From Devosia limi DSM 17137 (GTDB lineage Bacteria; Pseudomonadota; Alphaproteobacteria; Rhizobiales; Devosiaceae): 64,000 bases of DNA. The first letter of the stretch is position 1, and every line of letters begins with the position of its first letter. A program made the translations under genes and the position numbers. The notes under the pieces are model-generated. The model had not been told where the DNA came from and did not search any database. It worked only from the letters and a program-made list of their open reading frames with translations. The stretch spans positions 19,060-83,059 of the forward strand of contig NZ_FQVC01000017.1 in the NCBI RefSeq assembly GCF_900128975.1. Reading direction: 5' to 3'. Shown here one piece after another: positions 35,791 to 45,097 of the stretch.

Positions 35791-36007
35791 GGACGCCGTA
35801 AACGCCCGGAGCGGATCAGCTTTTCTCCATCGGGCGCGTTGATCGGCGTCCCTCCCGACCGCCGGCGTCCCCCTGGGCGTCGGCTCCTTCAGTTGGCATG
35901 AACATTCCCTTGGAGCGCTCGTGCCATCTCCCAGGCCGGTTTTGCCGCCGGCCTAGTTTCCTGATGACTTGCCGGACCGGTGCCTGGAGCACTTGTCCGG
36001 CTTTTTT
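35791..36007 (+). ncRNA. Candidate structured RNA or processed 3' UTR downstream of the DUF1127 gene
   Basis: The gap holds a hairpin with arms GGACGCCG (35791-35798) and CGGCGTCC (35844-35851) plus inner pairing, then CCCTCCC-type pyrimidine stretch, a second hairpin AGGCCGG/CCGGCCT (35933-35954), and finally an intrinsic terminator. This is more structure than a simple 3' UTR needs. It could be an RNA matured from the DUF1127 mRNA, as with CcsR RNAs. No sequence family is recognised. Confidence 0.35.
35971..36007 (+). terminator. Rho-independent terminator
   Basis: Stem GCCGGAC/GTCCGGC with an inner GTGC/GCAC stem, followed by six T. Terminates transcription from the DUF1127 side, 187 bases after its stop codon. 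Confidence 0.8.
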
Positions 36008-36045
36008 GTATGGGGAGGCGGGCGGTCCGCGCAGAGGTGGCTCAA

Positions 36046-36291
36046 TCAGCTGAAGCTGACGCCGATCTCGGTCTCGCGGCGCCAGGCGATGGTGCAGGCA
36101 AAGCTGCGCCCATCATCCATGACCAGATCAAATGTGTCGGGAACGCCGACGACACTGGTAACCTTGAGCAGGGCGCCAGTGTCGGACATATTGCGGACGA
36201 GGCATTGCAGGGTCGAAAACCCGTCATTGAACGCGATGCGTCCGCCCTTGAGGGTGCGATGGCGAACAGTGCCGCGCCGGTCTTCCTGCAT
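36046..36291 (-). CDS. Single-domain PilZ protein
   Basis: 81 aa. RRGTVRHRTLKGGRIAF carries the RxxxR c-di-GMP-binding pattern, and NMSDTGALLKV the (D/N)xSxxG pattern, so ligand binding looks possible. Start at the ATG at 36291, six bases after AAGGAG; a TTG at 36294 would be too close to it. It lies downstream of ialB, separated by a tandem repeat, and may be its operon partner. Confidence 0.85.
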   Translation of the reverse strand: MQEDRRGTVRHRTLKGGRIAFNDGFSTLQCLVRNMSDTGALLKVTSVVGVPDTFDLVMDDGRSFACTIAWRRETEIGVSFS

Positions 36292-36303
36292 CAATGTCTC
36301 CTT

Positions 36304-36348
36304 GATCAGGGGAACTTGGATCAGGGGAGCTTGGATCAGGGGAGCTTG
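36304..36348. repeat. Three tandem copies of a 15-bp unit at the ialB stop codon
   Basis: Unit GATCAGGGGAGCTTG is repeated three times, with one base change in the first copy. Read on the ialB strand, each unit encodes Lys-Leu/Phe-Pro-stop-Ser, so the stop codon exists in triplicate. Confidence 0.9.
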
Positions 36349-36854
36349 GCAAACCCGTCCTTGAAACCCTTGAGCGAGACCGGAATACCGATGCCTTCCT
36401 CGGGAGTCTTGAACACCACGAAAATGGCATTGGTGCCATTCGAGAGGGTCTCGATCAGGGCATCGTCGAGCACGACTTCGGCAACGCAGCCATTGGGCAG
36501 GCAGCGCACGAAGGCAACGCGGCCCATATCCTGGCCATCAATATTGAGGCCCAGCCCATTGGGCAGCAGCACGCCGAGCGGCGCCAGCACCCGCAGCAGC
36601 CGCGACTGCTGATCGGCGGTCTTCAGGACAATGACCGAAAGCCCCACATTGGGCTGATCTTCGGCCATCACATTTTGAATGATGGCGCATTGTTCAGTGC
36701 TGGCACCGGGCGGGGTGTCGCAGCTCATCTGCCAATCGCCATACTGGGCGCGAACCACGCCCTGGCCGAAAGCGGCTGCGCCACCAAGGCCCAGACTTGC
36801 CGCGGCGAGGCCGGCGACGATGAGATTGCGCATCAAAAACCGCTTCACTGTCAT
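36336..36854 (-). CDS. Invasion-associated locus B (IalB) family protein
   Basis: 172 aa, exported. A signal peptide is clear: MTVKRFLMRNLIVAGLAAAS, then GLGGAAAFGQ. The mature part has VRAQYGDWQMSCDTPPGAST, LPLG-like VLLPNGLGLNIDG and FVRCLPNGCVAEV, the paired-cysteine pattern of IalB proteins. AGGAG four bases before 36854 fixes the start against a much longer open frame. IalB proteins are common in non-pathogenic Rhizobiales too, so the name says nothing about virulence. Confidence 0.85.
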   Translation of the reverse strand: MTVKRFLMRNLIVAGLAAASLGLGGAAAFGQGVVRAQYGDWQMSCDTPPGASTEQCAIIQNVMAEDQPNVGLSVIVLKTADQQSRLLRVLAPLGVLLPNGLGLNIDGQDMGRVAFVRCLPNGCVAEVVLDDALIETLSNGTNAIFVVFKTPEEGIGIPVSLKGFKDGFAKLP

Positions 36855-37188
36855 ATTACTCCTGACGAATCGCGCGTTCGCGAAGGCTTTCGCCTGTTTC
36901 CGACAGGCACTGTGCGCTGTCAACCGAAGCCCCCAATGCCCGCGATAACGTTGGCGATATGAAGGTGGCAAGTACGGCGAGGTTGAGGCCGGAAAATGTC
37001 CTGCGGGTGCAATATGACGCATGTAGGTGATCGTTCGCCGGAATGGACTCGGTTGCATTGATGTGATTTAGCTCGACATCGAGTTTAGCGCTCCGAGGTT
37101 GAGTCGGGGCGGCGTTAGCTATGCCGCACAAATCACCCCCCTCAATCCCGGTGCGGACGCACCAATTGCAGCTATTAGGGGGTTACAG
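36855..37188. other. Divergent promoter region of ialB and the cox operon
   Basis: 334 bases without a gene. It contains a small dyad CTCGA-CA-TCGAG (37072-37083) and a hairpin GGTGC/GCACC (37150-37163) before the coxB ribosome binding site. No convincing -35/-10 pair could be fixed by eye. Confidence 0.5.
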
Positions 37189-38106
37189 GTGACCGGACAG
37201 TTTAAGAGGCGTTTGGGAGCCGTTGCCGCAGCCGCGCTGGCATTCGCGCCAGGCGTGGCATTGGCTCAGCAGACTGAGGCGGGGCATCCAATGCCCGGTC
37301 AATATCATCTGCAGCCCTCGGTAACAGTGATCATGGACTCCATCGTGGCCTTCCACGACGGCATTCTGATGTGGTCGATCACGGCGATCGTGGTGCTGGT
37401 TCTGGCGCTGCTGATCGTCATCGTGGTCCGCTTCAACGCCAAGGCAAATCCGGTTCCGGCCAAGTTCACCCACAATACCATGGTGGAAATCGTCTGGACC
37501 GTGCTGCCGATCATCGTCCTGATCATCATCGCCATCCCGTCTTTCGGCGTGCTGGCCGACCAGCTGACCACCCCGGATGGCGAGCGCAAGTACCTCGGCT
37601 CCAACATCTTCTCCTTCGGTGAAGTCGAAGTTCCTGCCGCCGAGATGACTGTCAAGGCGACCGGCGAGCAGTGGTACTGGAACTACGAATATGTCGACCA
37701 GACCAAGTTCTTCGACAGCAACATGCTGCAGGAGCCCGAGCGCCTTGCCGAAAAGCCCGGCCAGCCGCGTCTGCTGGCTGTCGATAACGAACTCGTCGTT
37801 CCGGTTGATACCACTGTGCGCGTGCAGGTCACTGCCAGCCCGACCGGTGTGATCCATGCCTTCGCCGTGCCATCCTTCGGTATCAAGATCGACGCCGTTC
37901 CCGGTCGTCTGAATGAAACCTGGTTCAATGCGCGCGAGACCGGTATCTATTATGGTCAGTGCTCTGAGCTTTGCGGCAAGGACCATGCGTTCATGCCCAT
38001 CGCCGTGCGCGTGGTGACCAAAGAAGAATTTGCGGCCTTCATGGCCGGCTTCGAGAGCGGCGGCGACTATGCGAGCGCCAACGCCACCCTCGCGGCGATC
38101 CAGTAG
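37189..38106 (+). CDS. coxB: Cytochrome c oxidase subunit II
   Basis: 305 aa. A signal peptide ending near VALAQQ is followed by two membrane segments (about residues 45-70 and 95-115) and a periplasmic CuA domain. CuA ligands are seen in VIHAFAVPS and CSELCGKDHAFM; GEQWYWNYEY is the aromatic electron-entry patch. GTG start at 37189 with AGGGGG six bases upstream. First gene of the aa3 oxidase operon. Confidence 0.95.
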   Translation: MTGQFKRRLGAVAAAALAFAPGVALAQQTEAGHPMPGQYHLQPSVTVIMDSIVAFHDGILMWSITAIVVLVLALLIVIVVRFNAKANPVPAKFTHNTMVEIVWTVLPIIVLIIIAIPSFGVLADQLTTPDGERKYLGSNIFSFGEVEVPAAEMTVKATGEQWYWNYEYVDQTKFFDSNMLQEPERLAEKPGQPRLLAVDNELVVPVDTTVRVQVTASPTGVIHAFAVPSFGIKIDAVPGRLNETWFNARETGIYYGQCSELCGKDHAFMPIAVRVVTKEEFAAFMAGFESGGDYASANATLAAIQ

Positions 38107-38132
38107 AAAAGGGTTAGGGGACACCTAAAGTC

Positions 38133-39833
38133 ATGGCAACCACCACTCACCTCGAAGCCCATGCGACCGGCCACGATGCCGCCTCGCACGATGCGCATAC
38201 CCCGACCGGCTGGCGCCGCTGGGTCTATTCGACCAACCACAAGGACATCGGCGTGATGTACCTGATCTTCGCGATTATCGCGGGGATCCTCGGTGGTCTG
38301 CTCTCGGGCGCGATGCGCCTCGAGCTGCAGGAGCCCGGCATTCAGATTTTCCATGGCCTTGCGGCCATGGCCTACGGCATGGACCCGGCTGGCGGCGAAG
38401 CGCTCGACGCCGGCAAGCACATGTACAACGTGTTCACCACGGCTCACGCCCTGATCATGATCTTCTTCATGGTCATGCCCGCGACCATGGGTGGCTTTGC
38501 CAACTATTTCGCCCCGCTTATGATCGGTGCGCCCGATACCGCGTTCCCGCGCATCAACAACATTGCCTTCTGGCTGTTGCCGCCGGCCTTCATCCTGCTG
38601 CTGATGTCCATGTTCTTCGAAGGCCCTGCCGGTGCCCTCGGTACGGGCGGTGGCTGGACCATCTACCCGCCGCTGTCGACCTCCGGCCAGCCTGGCCCGG
38701 CCATGGATTTCGCCATCCTGTCGCTGCACGTCGCCGGTATCAGCTCGATCCTGGGTTCGATCAACCTGATCACCACCATCTTCAACATGCGCGCGCCGGG
38801 CATGACCCTGCACAAGATGCCGCTGTTTGCCTGGTCGGTGCTGGTCACTGCCTTCCTGCTGCTGCTGGCCCTGCCGGTTCTGGCTGGTGGCATCACCATG
38901 CTGCTGACCGACCGTAACTTCGGCACCACCTTCTTTGCCCCTGAAGGCGGCGGCGATCCGGTCCTGTTCCAGCACCTGTTCTGGTTCTTCGGCCACCCCG
39001 AAGTGTACATCATGATCCTGCCGGGCTTCGGCATCATCAGTCACATCGTGTCGACCTTCTCGCGCAAGCCCATCTTCGGCTACATGGCAATGGCTTACGC
39101 CATGGTCGCCATCGGCTTCGTCGGCTTCGTCGTGTGGGCTCACCACATGTACACCACCGGCCTGAGCCTTGACGTGCAGCGCTACTTCGTTGCTGCCACC
39201 ATGGTCATCGCGGTGCCGACCGGGGTGAAGATCTTCTCGTGGATCGCCACCATGTGGGGCGGCTCCATCACCTTCCGTACGCCCATGCTCTGGGCCATCG
39301 GCTTCATCTTCCTGTTCACCGTTGGTGGTGTGACCGGTGTGGTGCTCGCCAATGCCGGCGCCGACCGTGCCCTGCACGACACCTATTATGTGGTTGCTCA
39401 CTTCCACTACGTGCTGTCGCTGGGTGCCGTGTTCTCGATCTTCGCTGGCTGGTACTACTGGTACCCCAAGATGTTCGGCTACATGTACTCGGAATTCCTG
39501 GGCAAGGTGCACTTCTGGACGATGTTCATCGGCGTCAATCTGGTGTTCTTCCCGCAGCACTTCCTCGGCCTCGCCGGGATGCCGCGCCGCTACATCGACT
39601 ACCCGGACGCCTTTGCACTGTGGAACCGCGTCTCCTCGATCGGCTACTACATCACCTTCCTGTCGATGCTGATCTTCTTCTACGCGATGTGGGAAGCAGC
39701 CCGTAAGAAGCGTCCGGCCGGTGACAATCCGTGGGGCGAGGGCGCAACGACGCTGGAATGGACCCTGTCCTCCCCGCCGCCGTTCCACCAGTTCTCGACA
39801 CTGCCCAAGATCGACTCGACCAACGCGCACTAG
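38133..39833 (+). CDS. ctaD: Cytochrome c oxidase subunit I
   Basis: 566 aa, twelve membrane segments. Heme and CuB ligands are visible: His in [17 protein letters not shown], His-Tyr crosslink region [26 protein letters not shown], and [13 protein letters not shown]. The K-channel lysine is in PTGVKIFSW. Spaced 26 bases after coxB. Confidence 0.98.
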   Translation: MATTTHLEAHATGHDAASHDAHTPTGWRRWVYSTNHKDIGVMYLIFAIIAGILGGLLSGAMRLELQEPGIQIFHGLAAMAYGMDPAGGEALDAGKHMYNVFTTAHALIMIFFMVMPATMGGFANYFAPLMIGAPDTAFPRINNIAFWLLPPAFILLLMSMFFEGPAGALGTGGGWTIYPPLSTSGQPGPAMDFAILSLHVAGISSILGSINLITTIFNMRAPGMTLHKMPLFAWSVLVTAFLLLLALPVLAGGITMLLTDRNFGTTFFAPEGGGDPVLFQHLFWFFGHPEVYIMILPGFGIISHIVSTFSRKPIFGYMAMAYAMVAIGFVGFVVWAHHMYTTGLSLDVQRYFVAATMVIAVPTGVKIFSWIATMWGGSITFRTPMLWAIGFIFLFTVGGVTGVVLANAGADRALHDTYYVVAHFHYVLSLGAVFSIFAGWYYWYPKMFGYMYSEFLGKVHFWTMFIGVNLVFFPQHFLGLAGMPRRYIDYPDAFALWNRVSSIGYYITFLSMLIFFYAMWEAARKKRPAGDNPWGEGATTLEWTLSSPPPFHQFSTLPKIDSTNAH

Positions 39834-39851
39834 GCGCGAGATCAACACCAT

Positions 39852-39878
39852 TCCGGACCGCGCCCCGCGCGGTCCGGA
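39852..39878 (+). other. Intercistronic hairpin between ctaD and ctaB
   Basis: Eleven-pair perfect stem, arms TCCGGACCGCG and CGCGGTCCGGA around CCCCG, with no T-run. Likely protects the abundant ctaD message or lowers read-through into the assembly genes. Confidence 0.6.
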
Positions 39879-39896
39879 TCAACCAAGGCGAGGCCC

Positions 39897-40829
39897 GTGG
39901 CTTATCTCGGCGACACCAAAATCAATCCGGCAGTGACGGGTGAAGCGCGCGTGGGGGACTACCTCGCGCTGCTCAAGCCCAGCGTCATGTCGCTTGTGGT
40001 GTTTACGGCCTTTGTCGGCCTCGTCGTGGCGCCCGGTACGATCAATCCGATCCTGGCTGTCATCGCCGTGTTTGCCATCGCCGTCGGCGGTGGCGCTTCG
40101 GGCGCGCTCAACATGTGGTACGATAGCGATATCGACGCCATCATGAGCCGCACCGCCAATCGTCCGATCCCGGCCGGTCGCATCTCCCGCGAACAGGCGC
40201 TGGTCTTTGGCCTCGTCCTCTCGGTTTGCTCGGTCACCCTGCTGGGCCTGGCCACCAACTGGGTTGCCGGCGGACTGCTGGCCTTCACCATCTTCTTTTA
40301 TGCGGTGATCTACACCATCTGGCTCAAGCGCCGGACACCGCAGAACATCGTCATTGGCGGTGCTGCCGGGGCTTTTCCGACCATGGTCGGCTGGGCCGCA
40401 GTGACGGGCGATATTTCGCTGGTCAGCTGCGCCATGTTCCTCATCGTTTTCCTCTGGACCCCGCCACATTTCTGGGCCCTGGCGCTCTACAAGCAGAGCG
40501 ACTACAGCGCTGCCGGCGTGCCGATGATGCCCAATGTGGCCGGCGAAAAGTCGACCCGCGTGCAGATCCTGGTCTATTCGGTGCTGTTGGCCGCCTCGAC
40601 CCTGCTGCCGAGCCTGCTTGGCTTTTCGGGCTGGCTCTATACTGCCGCTGCAGTCGTCACTGGCCTGTCCTTCATCTATCTCGCGTGGAAGCTTCAGCGT
40701 GCCGAGGATGGCGCGCCGATGCGCCGCGCGGCCCGCACGCTCTTCACCTTTTCGCTGAGCTATCTCTTCATCGTCTTTTTCGCGCTGCTGACCGACAATC
40801 TCCTAGTGCGGTTTGGAGGCTTCCTATGA
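39897..40829 (+). CDS. ctaB: Protoheme IX farnesyltransferase
   Basis: Makes heme O from heme B for the aa3 oxidase. 310 aa with about nine membrane segments; UbiA superfamily motif [19 protein letters not shown] and second motif [22 protein letters not shown] start at 39897 with AGGCGAGG upstream. Overlaps the next small gene by ATGA. Confidence 0.95.
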   Translation: MAYLGDTKINPAVTGEARVGDYLALLKPSVMSLVVFTAFVGLVVAPGTINPILAVIAVFAIAVGGGASGALNMWYDSDIDAIMSRTANRPIPAGRISREQALVFGLVLSVCSVTLLGLATNWVAGGLLAFTIFFYAVIYTIWLKRRTPQNIVIGGAAGAFPTMVGWAAVTGDISLVSCAMFLIVFLWTPPHFWALALYKQSDYSAAGVPMMPNVAGEKSTRVQILVYSVLLAASTLLPSLLGFSGWLYTAAAVVTGLSFIYLAWKLQRAEDGAPMRRAARTLFTFSLSYLFIVFFALLTDNLLVRFGGFL

Positions 40830-41008
40830 GCGCACCTGACGAAATCCGCAGTGTCGAACTCGACACACCCGAAGTCGCTGCTGCCCGCGCCAAGGCGCGT
40901 CGCGGTCGCTCGATCGGCCTGGCGGTCGCTCTGGCCGGTTTTTCGGTGATCTTTTACGTTCTGACCATCATCAAGATGGGTCCAGGCCTGTTTGATCGGG
41001 CACTCTGA
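40826..41008 (+). CDS. Small one-helix protein of the cox operon, CoxF-like
   Basis: 60 aa: a charged N-terminus ([20 protein letters not shown]) and one membrane helix ([20 protein letters not shown]). Its ATG overlaps the ctaB stop and its TGA shares a base with the ctaG start, so it is firmly embedded in the operon. Its position between ctaB and ctaG is that of CoxF in other alphaproteobacteria. Function is unproven, presumably oxidase assembly. Confidence 0.8.
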   Translation: MSAPDEIRSVELDTPEVAAARAKARRGRSIGLAVALAGFSVIFYVLTIIKMGPGLFDRAL

Positions 41009-41535
41009 TGGCCTCCAACAAGCGTGTCGGCATCATCTGCGCCAGCGTCGTCTTCGGCATGGTCGGGCTCGCCTATGCCTCCGTGCCGCTCTATGCCCTG
41101 TTCTGCCAGGTCACCGGCTATGGTGGCACGCCGAGCAGGGCCGACGATAATCCCAAGGGTGTCATCGCACGCGAAATGACCGTGCGCTTCGACTCCAATG
41201 TCGACCATTCGCTGCAGTGGACCGTTACCCCCGCAGCAACCATCACCGACAAGATCGGCGCGGTCGATACGGTGAATTATGTGGCGACCAATCATTCCGA
41301 CAAGCCGATGACCGGCATGGCGGTATTCAACGTCTCTCCGGAGCGCGCTGGCTACTACTTCAACAAGATCGAATGCTTCTGCTTTACCGAGCAGACGCTG
41401 CAGCCCGGTGAAACCGTGGAAATGCCGATCGTCTTTTTTGTGGACCCTGATCTCGCTGAGAACAAGGACCTCAACACCATCAAAGAGATAACGCTCTCTT
41501 ATACTTTCTACGCTTCAGACAATGAGGGAAGCTGA
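41008..41535 (+). CDS. ctaG: Cytochrome c oxidase assembly protein CtaG (Cox11)
   Basis: Copper chaperone for the CuB site. 175 aa: one N-terminal membrane helix and a periplasmic domain with the copper-binding ECFCFTEQTLQPGE. The ATG shares one base with the stop of the CoxF-like gene; the stop is two bases before ctaE. Confidence 0.95.
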   Translation: MASNKRVGIICASVVFGMVGLAYASVPLYALFCQVTGYGGTPSRADDNPKGVIAREMTVRFDSNVDHSLQWTVTPAATITDKIGAVDTVNYVATNHSDKPMTGMAVFNVSPERAGYYFNKIECFCFTEQTLQPGETVEMPIVFFVDPDLAENKDLNTIKEITLSYTFYASDNEGS

Positions 41536-41537
41536 AC

Positions 41538-42374
41538 ATGGCCGCCATTGCCAAGAACCATGACTACCATCTCGTAAATCCCAGTCCCTGGCCCTTTGTC
41601 GGTTCTGTTGCGACCTTCGTTCTGGCGCTGGGCGGCATTGCCTGGATGCATAACTGGACGCCGTGGCTGTTCTTCATCGGCCTCGCTGGCGTGCTCTACA
41701 CCATGTATGCGTGGTGGTCCGATGTGATCGCCGAAGCCAATAATGGCGTTGATCACACCCCGGTGGTGCAGATGCATCACCGCTACGGGATGCTGCTGTT
41801 CATCGCTTCGGAAGTGATGTTCTTCGTTGCCTGGTTCTGGGCGTATTTCGACGGTTTCTTCCGCTTCGATGACGTCGAACAGGCCACTCGTGTCATCGCC
41901 ACCGGTGGTCACTGGCCGCCGCTGGGTGTGGAACTCTTCGACCCGTTCCACCTGCCGCTGTTCAATACGCTGATCCTGCTGACCTCGGGCACCACCGTGA
42001 CCTGGGCGCACCATGCGCTGCTCAACAATGACCGTCAGGGTCTCAAGTGGGGCCTGATCCTGACCATCGCGCTGGGCGCGCTGTTCTCGGCCGTGCAGAT
42101 CCTGGAATATACCGAAGCTGGTTTCTCGTTCTCGGGTAACCTCTACGGCGCCACCTTCTTCATGGCGACGGGCTTCCATGGCTTCCACGTCTTCATCGGC
42201 ACCATCTTCCTGCTGGTCTGCCTGATCCGGGCCCAGCGCGGCGATTTCACGCCGGAACGTCACCTGGGCTTCGAATTTGCCGCCTGGTACTGGCATTTCG
42301 TCGACGTGGTCTGGCTGTTTCTGTTCGCCTCGGTCTATGTCTGGGGTAGCTGGGGCGTGGCGCTGAACCACTAG
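41538..42374 (+). CDS. ctaE: Cytochrome c oxidase subunit III
   Basis: 278 aa, seven membrane segments. HHRYGMLLFIASEVMFFVAW, FFMATGFHGFHVFIGT and WYWHFVDVVWLFLF are subunit III signatures. GAGGGAAG upstream serves as ribosome binding site. A GC-rich hairpin follows. Confidence 0.97.
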   Translation: MAAIAKNHDYHLVNPSPWPFVGSVATFVLALGGIAWMHNWTPWLFFIGLAGVLYTMYAWWSDVIAEANNGVDHTPVVQMHHRYGMLLFIASEVMFFVAWFWAYFDGFFRFDDVEQATRVIATGGHWPPLGVELFDPFHLPLFNTLILLTSGTTVTWAHHALLNNDRQGLKWGLILTIALGALFSAVQILEYTEAGFSFSGNLYGATFFMATGFHGFHVFIGTIFLLVCLIRAQRGDFTPERHLGFEFAAWYWHFVDVVWLFLFASVYVWGSWGVALNH

Positions 42375-42396
42375 CGCCAACCCGGCCAAGCATTTA

Positions 42397-42432
42397 CGGG
42401 GCGCGGCACACGCCGCGCCCCGATTTCATTTT
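42397..42432 (+). terminator. GC-rich hairpin after ctaE
   Basis: Eleven-pair perfect stem with arms CGGGGCGCGGC and GCCGCGCCCCG around ACAC, then an interrupted T-rich tail. Probably partial termination before the DUF983 and SURF1 genes. Confidence 0.65.
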
Positions 42433-42443
42433 GAGGGTCAGCA

Positions 42444-42809
42444 ATGACGCCAGTTCAGCCACCTGCCTCGGCCCTTGTCACGGGCCTGCTCTGCCGCTGC
42501 CCCAATTGCGGGCAGGGCAAGCTGTTCAAGGGCTATCTCAAGGTGGCAGAGAGCTGCGCGATCTGCGGCCTTGATCTCAAATTTGCCGATAGCGGCGATG
42601 GCCCGGCGATCTTCGTGATCTTCCTCGTCAGCCCGATCATCATCATTCTGGCGCTGATCGTCGGCGCCGTGTTCAACCCGCCGCCCTATGTGCATCTGAT
42701 GCTGTGGATCCCGGCGACCATCGTGCTGTCGCTGGCGCTGCTGCCCCCGTTCAAGGGCGTGCTGGTGGCGCTGCAATACCGGCACGATGCCCATGAGGGT
42801 CACCAATGA
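42444..42809 (+). CDS. DUF983 membrane protein
   Basis: 121 aa. An N-terminal zinc-ribbon-like part, CRCPNCGQGKLFKGYLKV and SCAICGLDL, is followed by two membrane helices. The family is regularly found between ctaE and SURF1 in alphaproteobacteria, suggesting a part in oxidase assembly; unproven. It overlaps the SURF1 gene by ATGA. Confidence 0.88.
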   Translation: MTPVQPPASALVTGLLCRCPNCGQGKLFKGYLKVAESCAICGLDLKFADSGDGPAIFVIFLVSPIIIILALIVGAVFNPPPYVHLMLWIPATIVLSLALLPPFKGVLVALQYRHDAHEGHQ

Positions 42810-43573
42810 CCAGTCCCGCCGCCGAGCCGCGCCGTCCCAATCCGATCATGACCTGGACCTTTGCCATCATCATGGTGGTGCTGACCGGGGTGTTCATCTG
42901 GCTGGGGACCTGGCAGATGGAACGCTTGGCCGAGAAGGAAGCGCTGGTCGCAGCGGTCGCCGAGCGGATCGATACGCCCGCTGTGGCGCTGCCGGCGCAA
43001 GCCGAATGGGCGGGCTTCGATGCCGACGCCCACAATTTTGAAGCCGTCAGCCTGACCGGCACATTCCACCACGACCAGGCCATTGCCATCTTCACCAGCC
43101 TGGTTGACGGCAATGGCCCGGCATCGGGCCCCGGTTACTGGATCGTCACGCCCTTTGCGCTGGAAGGCGGTGGCTCGGTTTTCGTCAATCGTGGCTTCGT
43201 ACCGCAGGCGGTGCAGCCCGATTTCATGAACGATCCCGCTGGCCCCCAAGGTGTGGTGACGATCACCGGCATGCTGCGGCCGCCTGAACATGCCGGGGCC
43301 TTTGTGCCCGAGGCCAATGCCCGCGATCGCATCGATTGGGTGCGCGACCCCCAGCGGCTAGGCGAGATGGTCGATCCGGCACTGGCGCCTTTCGCCCCAT
43401 TCTATGTTGATTTGCCCGCCGGACCTGCGGGCACCTTGCCACAAGGCGGCGAGACGGTGATCAGCTTTCCCAATAACCATCTGGGCTATGCGCTGACCTG
43501 GTATGGTTTTGCCATCATCACCCCGATCATGCTGGCGGTGTGGTTGTGGCGGCCGGGTCGGCGGCGGCGCTGA
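42806..43573 (+). CDS. SURF1 family cytochrome oxidase biogenesis protein
   Basis: 255 aa with a membrane helix at each end (about residues 15-35 and 228-248). FIWLGTWQMERLAEKEAL near the N-terminus and NNHLGYALTWYGFAIITP at the C-terminus are the SURF1 signatures. SURF1 proteins help insert heme a into subunit I. Overlaps DUF983 by four bases. Confidence 0.93.
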   Translation: MTSPAAEPRRPNPIMTWTFAIIMVVLTGVFIWLGTWQMERLAEKEALVAAVAERIDTPAVALPAQAEWAGFDADAHNFEAVSLTGTFHHDQAIAIFTSLVDGNGPASGPGYWIVTPFALEGGGSVFVNRGFVPQAVQPDFMNDPAGPQGVVTITGMLRPPEHAGAFVPEANARDRIDWVRDPQRLGEMVDPALAPFAPFYVDLPAGPAGTLPQGGETVISFPNNHLGYALTWYGFAIITPIMLAVWLWRPGRRRR

Positions 43574-43652
43574 GCGGGCACGTCCATCAAAACTTGCGGT
43601 TCAGCCGCGCTTTGACTAGGTTGCACTAATTCTAAAAGGGCACTTCCCCTCG

Positions 43653-45044
43653 ATGCAGTTTGTTTCCACGCGTGGCCAGGCGCCGGCGCTCGGCTTCTCC
43701 GATGCGGTTCTGGCAGGTCTGGCCTCCGATGGGGGGCTCTATGTCCCCCAGAGCTGGCCGCAGGTCAGTCCCGACGAAATTGCCGGCTTCGCTGGCCGGG
43801 CCTATGCCGATGTCGCCTATGACATCATTTCGCGCTTTACCGGCGACGAGATCGCGCCCGATGCGCTCAAGGCCATCATCGACGGGGCCTATGCCGGCTT
43901 CCGGCATCCGTCCGTGGCGCCGCTGGTCGAACTGGAGCCGGGCCATTTCGTGCTCGAGCTGTTCCATGGGCCGACGCTGGCCTTCAAGGACGTCGCCATG
44001 CAGTTCCTCAGCCGGGTCATGGACCATGTGCTGACCGAACGGAACCTGCGCGCGACCATCGTTGGCGCCACCTCCGGCGATACCGGGTCTGCCGCGATCG
44101 AGGCCTTCAAGGGCCGCGACACCACCGACATTTTCATCCTGCATCCCTTGGGCCGTACCTCGGCCGTGCAGCGCCTGCAGATGACGACCGTGCTCGATGC
44201 CAATGTGCATAACATTGCGGTCGAAGGCACGTTTGACGATTGCCAGAACATCGTCAAAGCCATGTTCAACAATCATCGCTTCCGCGATGGCGTGCGCCTG
44301 TCGGGGGTCAATTCGATCAATTGGGGCCGGATCGTCGCCCAGATCGTCTATTACTTCACCGCCGCAGCCTCGCTGGGCAGCCCGCATCGCAAGGTGAGCT
44401 TTGCCGTGCCGACCGGCAATTTCGGCGACATCTTCGCCGGGTATTGCGCCAAGCGCATGGGCCTGCCGATCGAGCGGCTTATCGTCGCCACCAATGCCAA
44501 TGACATCCTGCGCCGTGCCATCGACACTGGCCGCTACGAGATGGAAGGCGTGGCCCCCACCATCAGCCCGTCAATGGATATCCAGATCTCGTCCAATTTC
44601 GAGCGCCTGCTGTTTGACGCCGCGGGCCGCGATGCTGCTGCGGTCGTGCGCATGATGGATGGCCTCAAGCAGTCCGGCGGCTTTGCGCTGCCGGAGGCGG
44701 CTTTGGGCGCCATCCGCTCCGAGTTCTCTGCCGGCACGACCGGGGAGGCCGAGACGCGGGCGACGATTGCCACCACGCTCAAGAATTCGGGCTATCTGCT
44801 CGATCCCCATACCGCTGTCGGCGTGCATGTGGCCCGCGGCGCACTCGGCACCGTGCCGATGATCACACTGGCGACGGCGCATCCGGCCAAGTTTCCGGCG
44901 GCTGTGGCCGAGGCCTCTGGCATCGATCCGGCGCTGCCGGCCTGGCTGGCAGACCTGCATGACCGTGAAGAGCGCGTGACAGTGCTTGCCAATGATCAGG
45001 CAGCAGTTGAAGACTTCATCATGGCGCGCACCCGCGCCAGCTAG
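43653..45044 (+). CDS. thrC: Threonine synthase
   Basis: PLP enzyme making threonine from O-phosphohomoserine. 463 aa, long (yeast/gamma-type) form. The PLP lysine sits in HGPTLAFKDVAMQFL; GATSGDTGSAAIEAFKGRD binds the cofactor phosphate. It follows SURF1 by 79 bases and leads into the M16 peptidase gene, a common order in Rhizobiales. Confidence 0.96.
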   Translation: MQFVSTRGQAPALGFSDAVLAGLASDGGLYVPQSWPQVSPDEIAGFAGRAYADVAYDIISRFTGDEIAPDALKAIIDGAYAGFRHPSVAPLVELEPGHFVLELFHGPTLAFKDVAMQFLSRVMDHVLTERNLRATIVGATSGDTGSAAIEAFKGRDTTDIFILHPLGRTSAVQRLQMTTVLDANVHNIAVEGTFDDCQNIVKAMFNNHRFRDGVRLSGVNSINWGRIVAQIVYYFTAAASLGSPHRKVSFAVPTGNFGDIFAGYCAKRMGLPIERLIVATNANDILRRAIDTGRYEMEGVAPTISPSMDIQISSNFERLLFDAAGRDAAAVVRMMDGLKQSGGFALPEAALGAIRSEFSAGTTGEAETRATIATTLKNSGYLLDPHTAVGVHVARGALGTVPMITLATAHPAKFPAAVAEASGIDPALPAWLADLHDREERVTVLANDQAAVEDFIMARTRAS

Positions 45045-45097
45045 CACAAGACGAGGGGCCGGGCGGTCACTCGACCGCGGTGCCTGGGAGGAATGCG

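Noticed and set aside
36336..37058. IalB protein with a 68-residue N-terminal extension
   Set aside because: It would hide a good signal peptide and ignore AGGAG placed just before the ATG at 36854.
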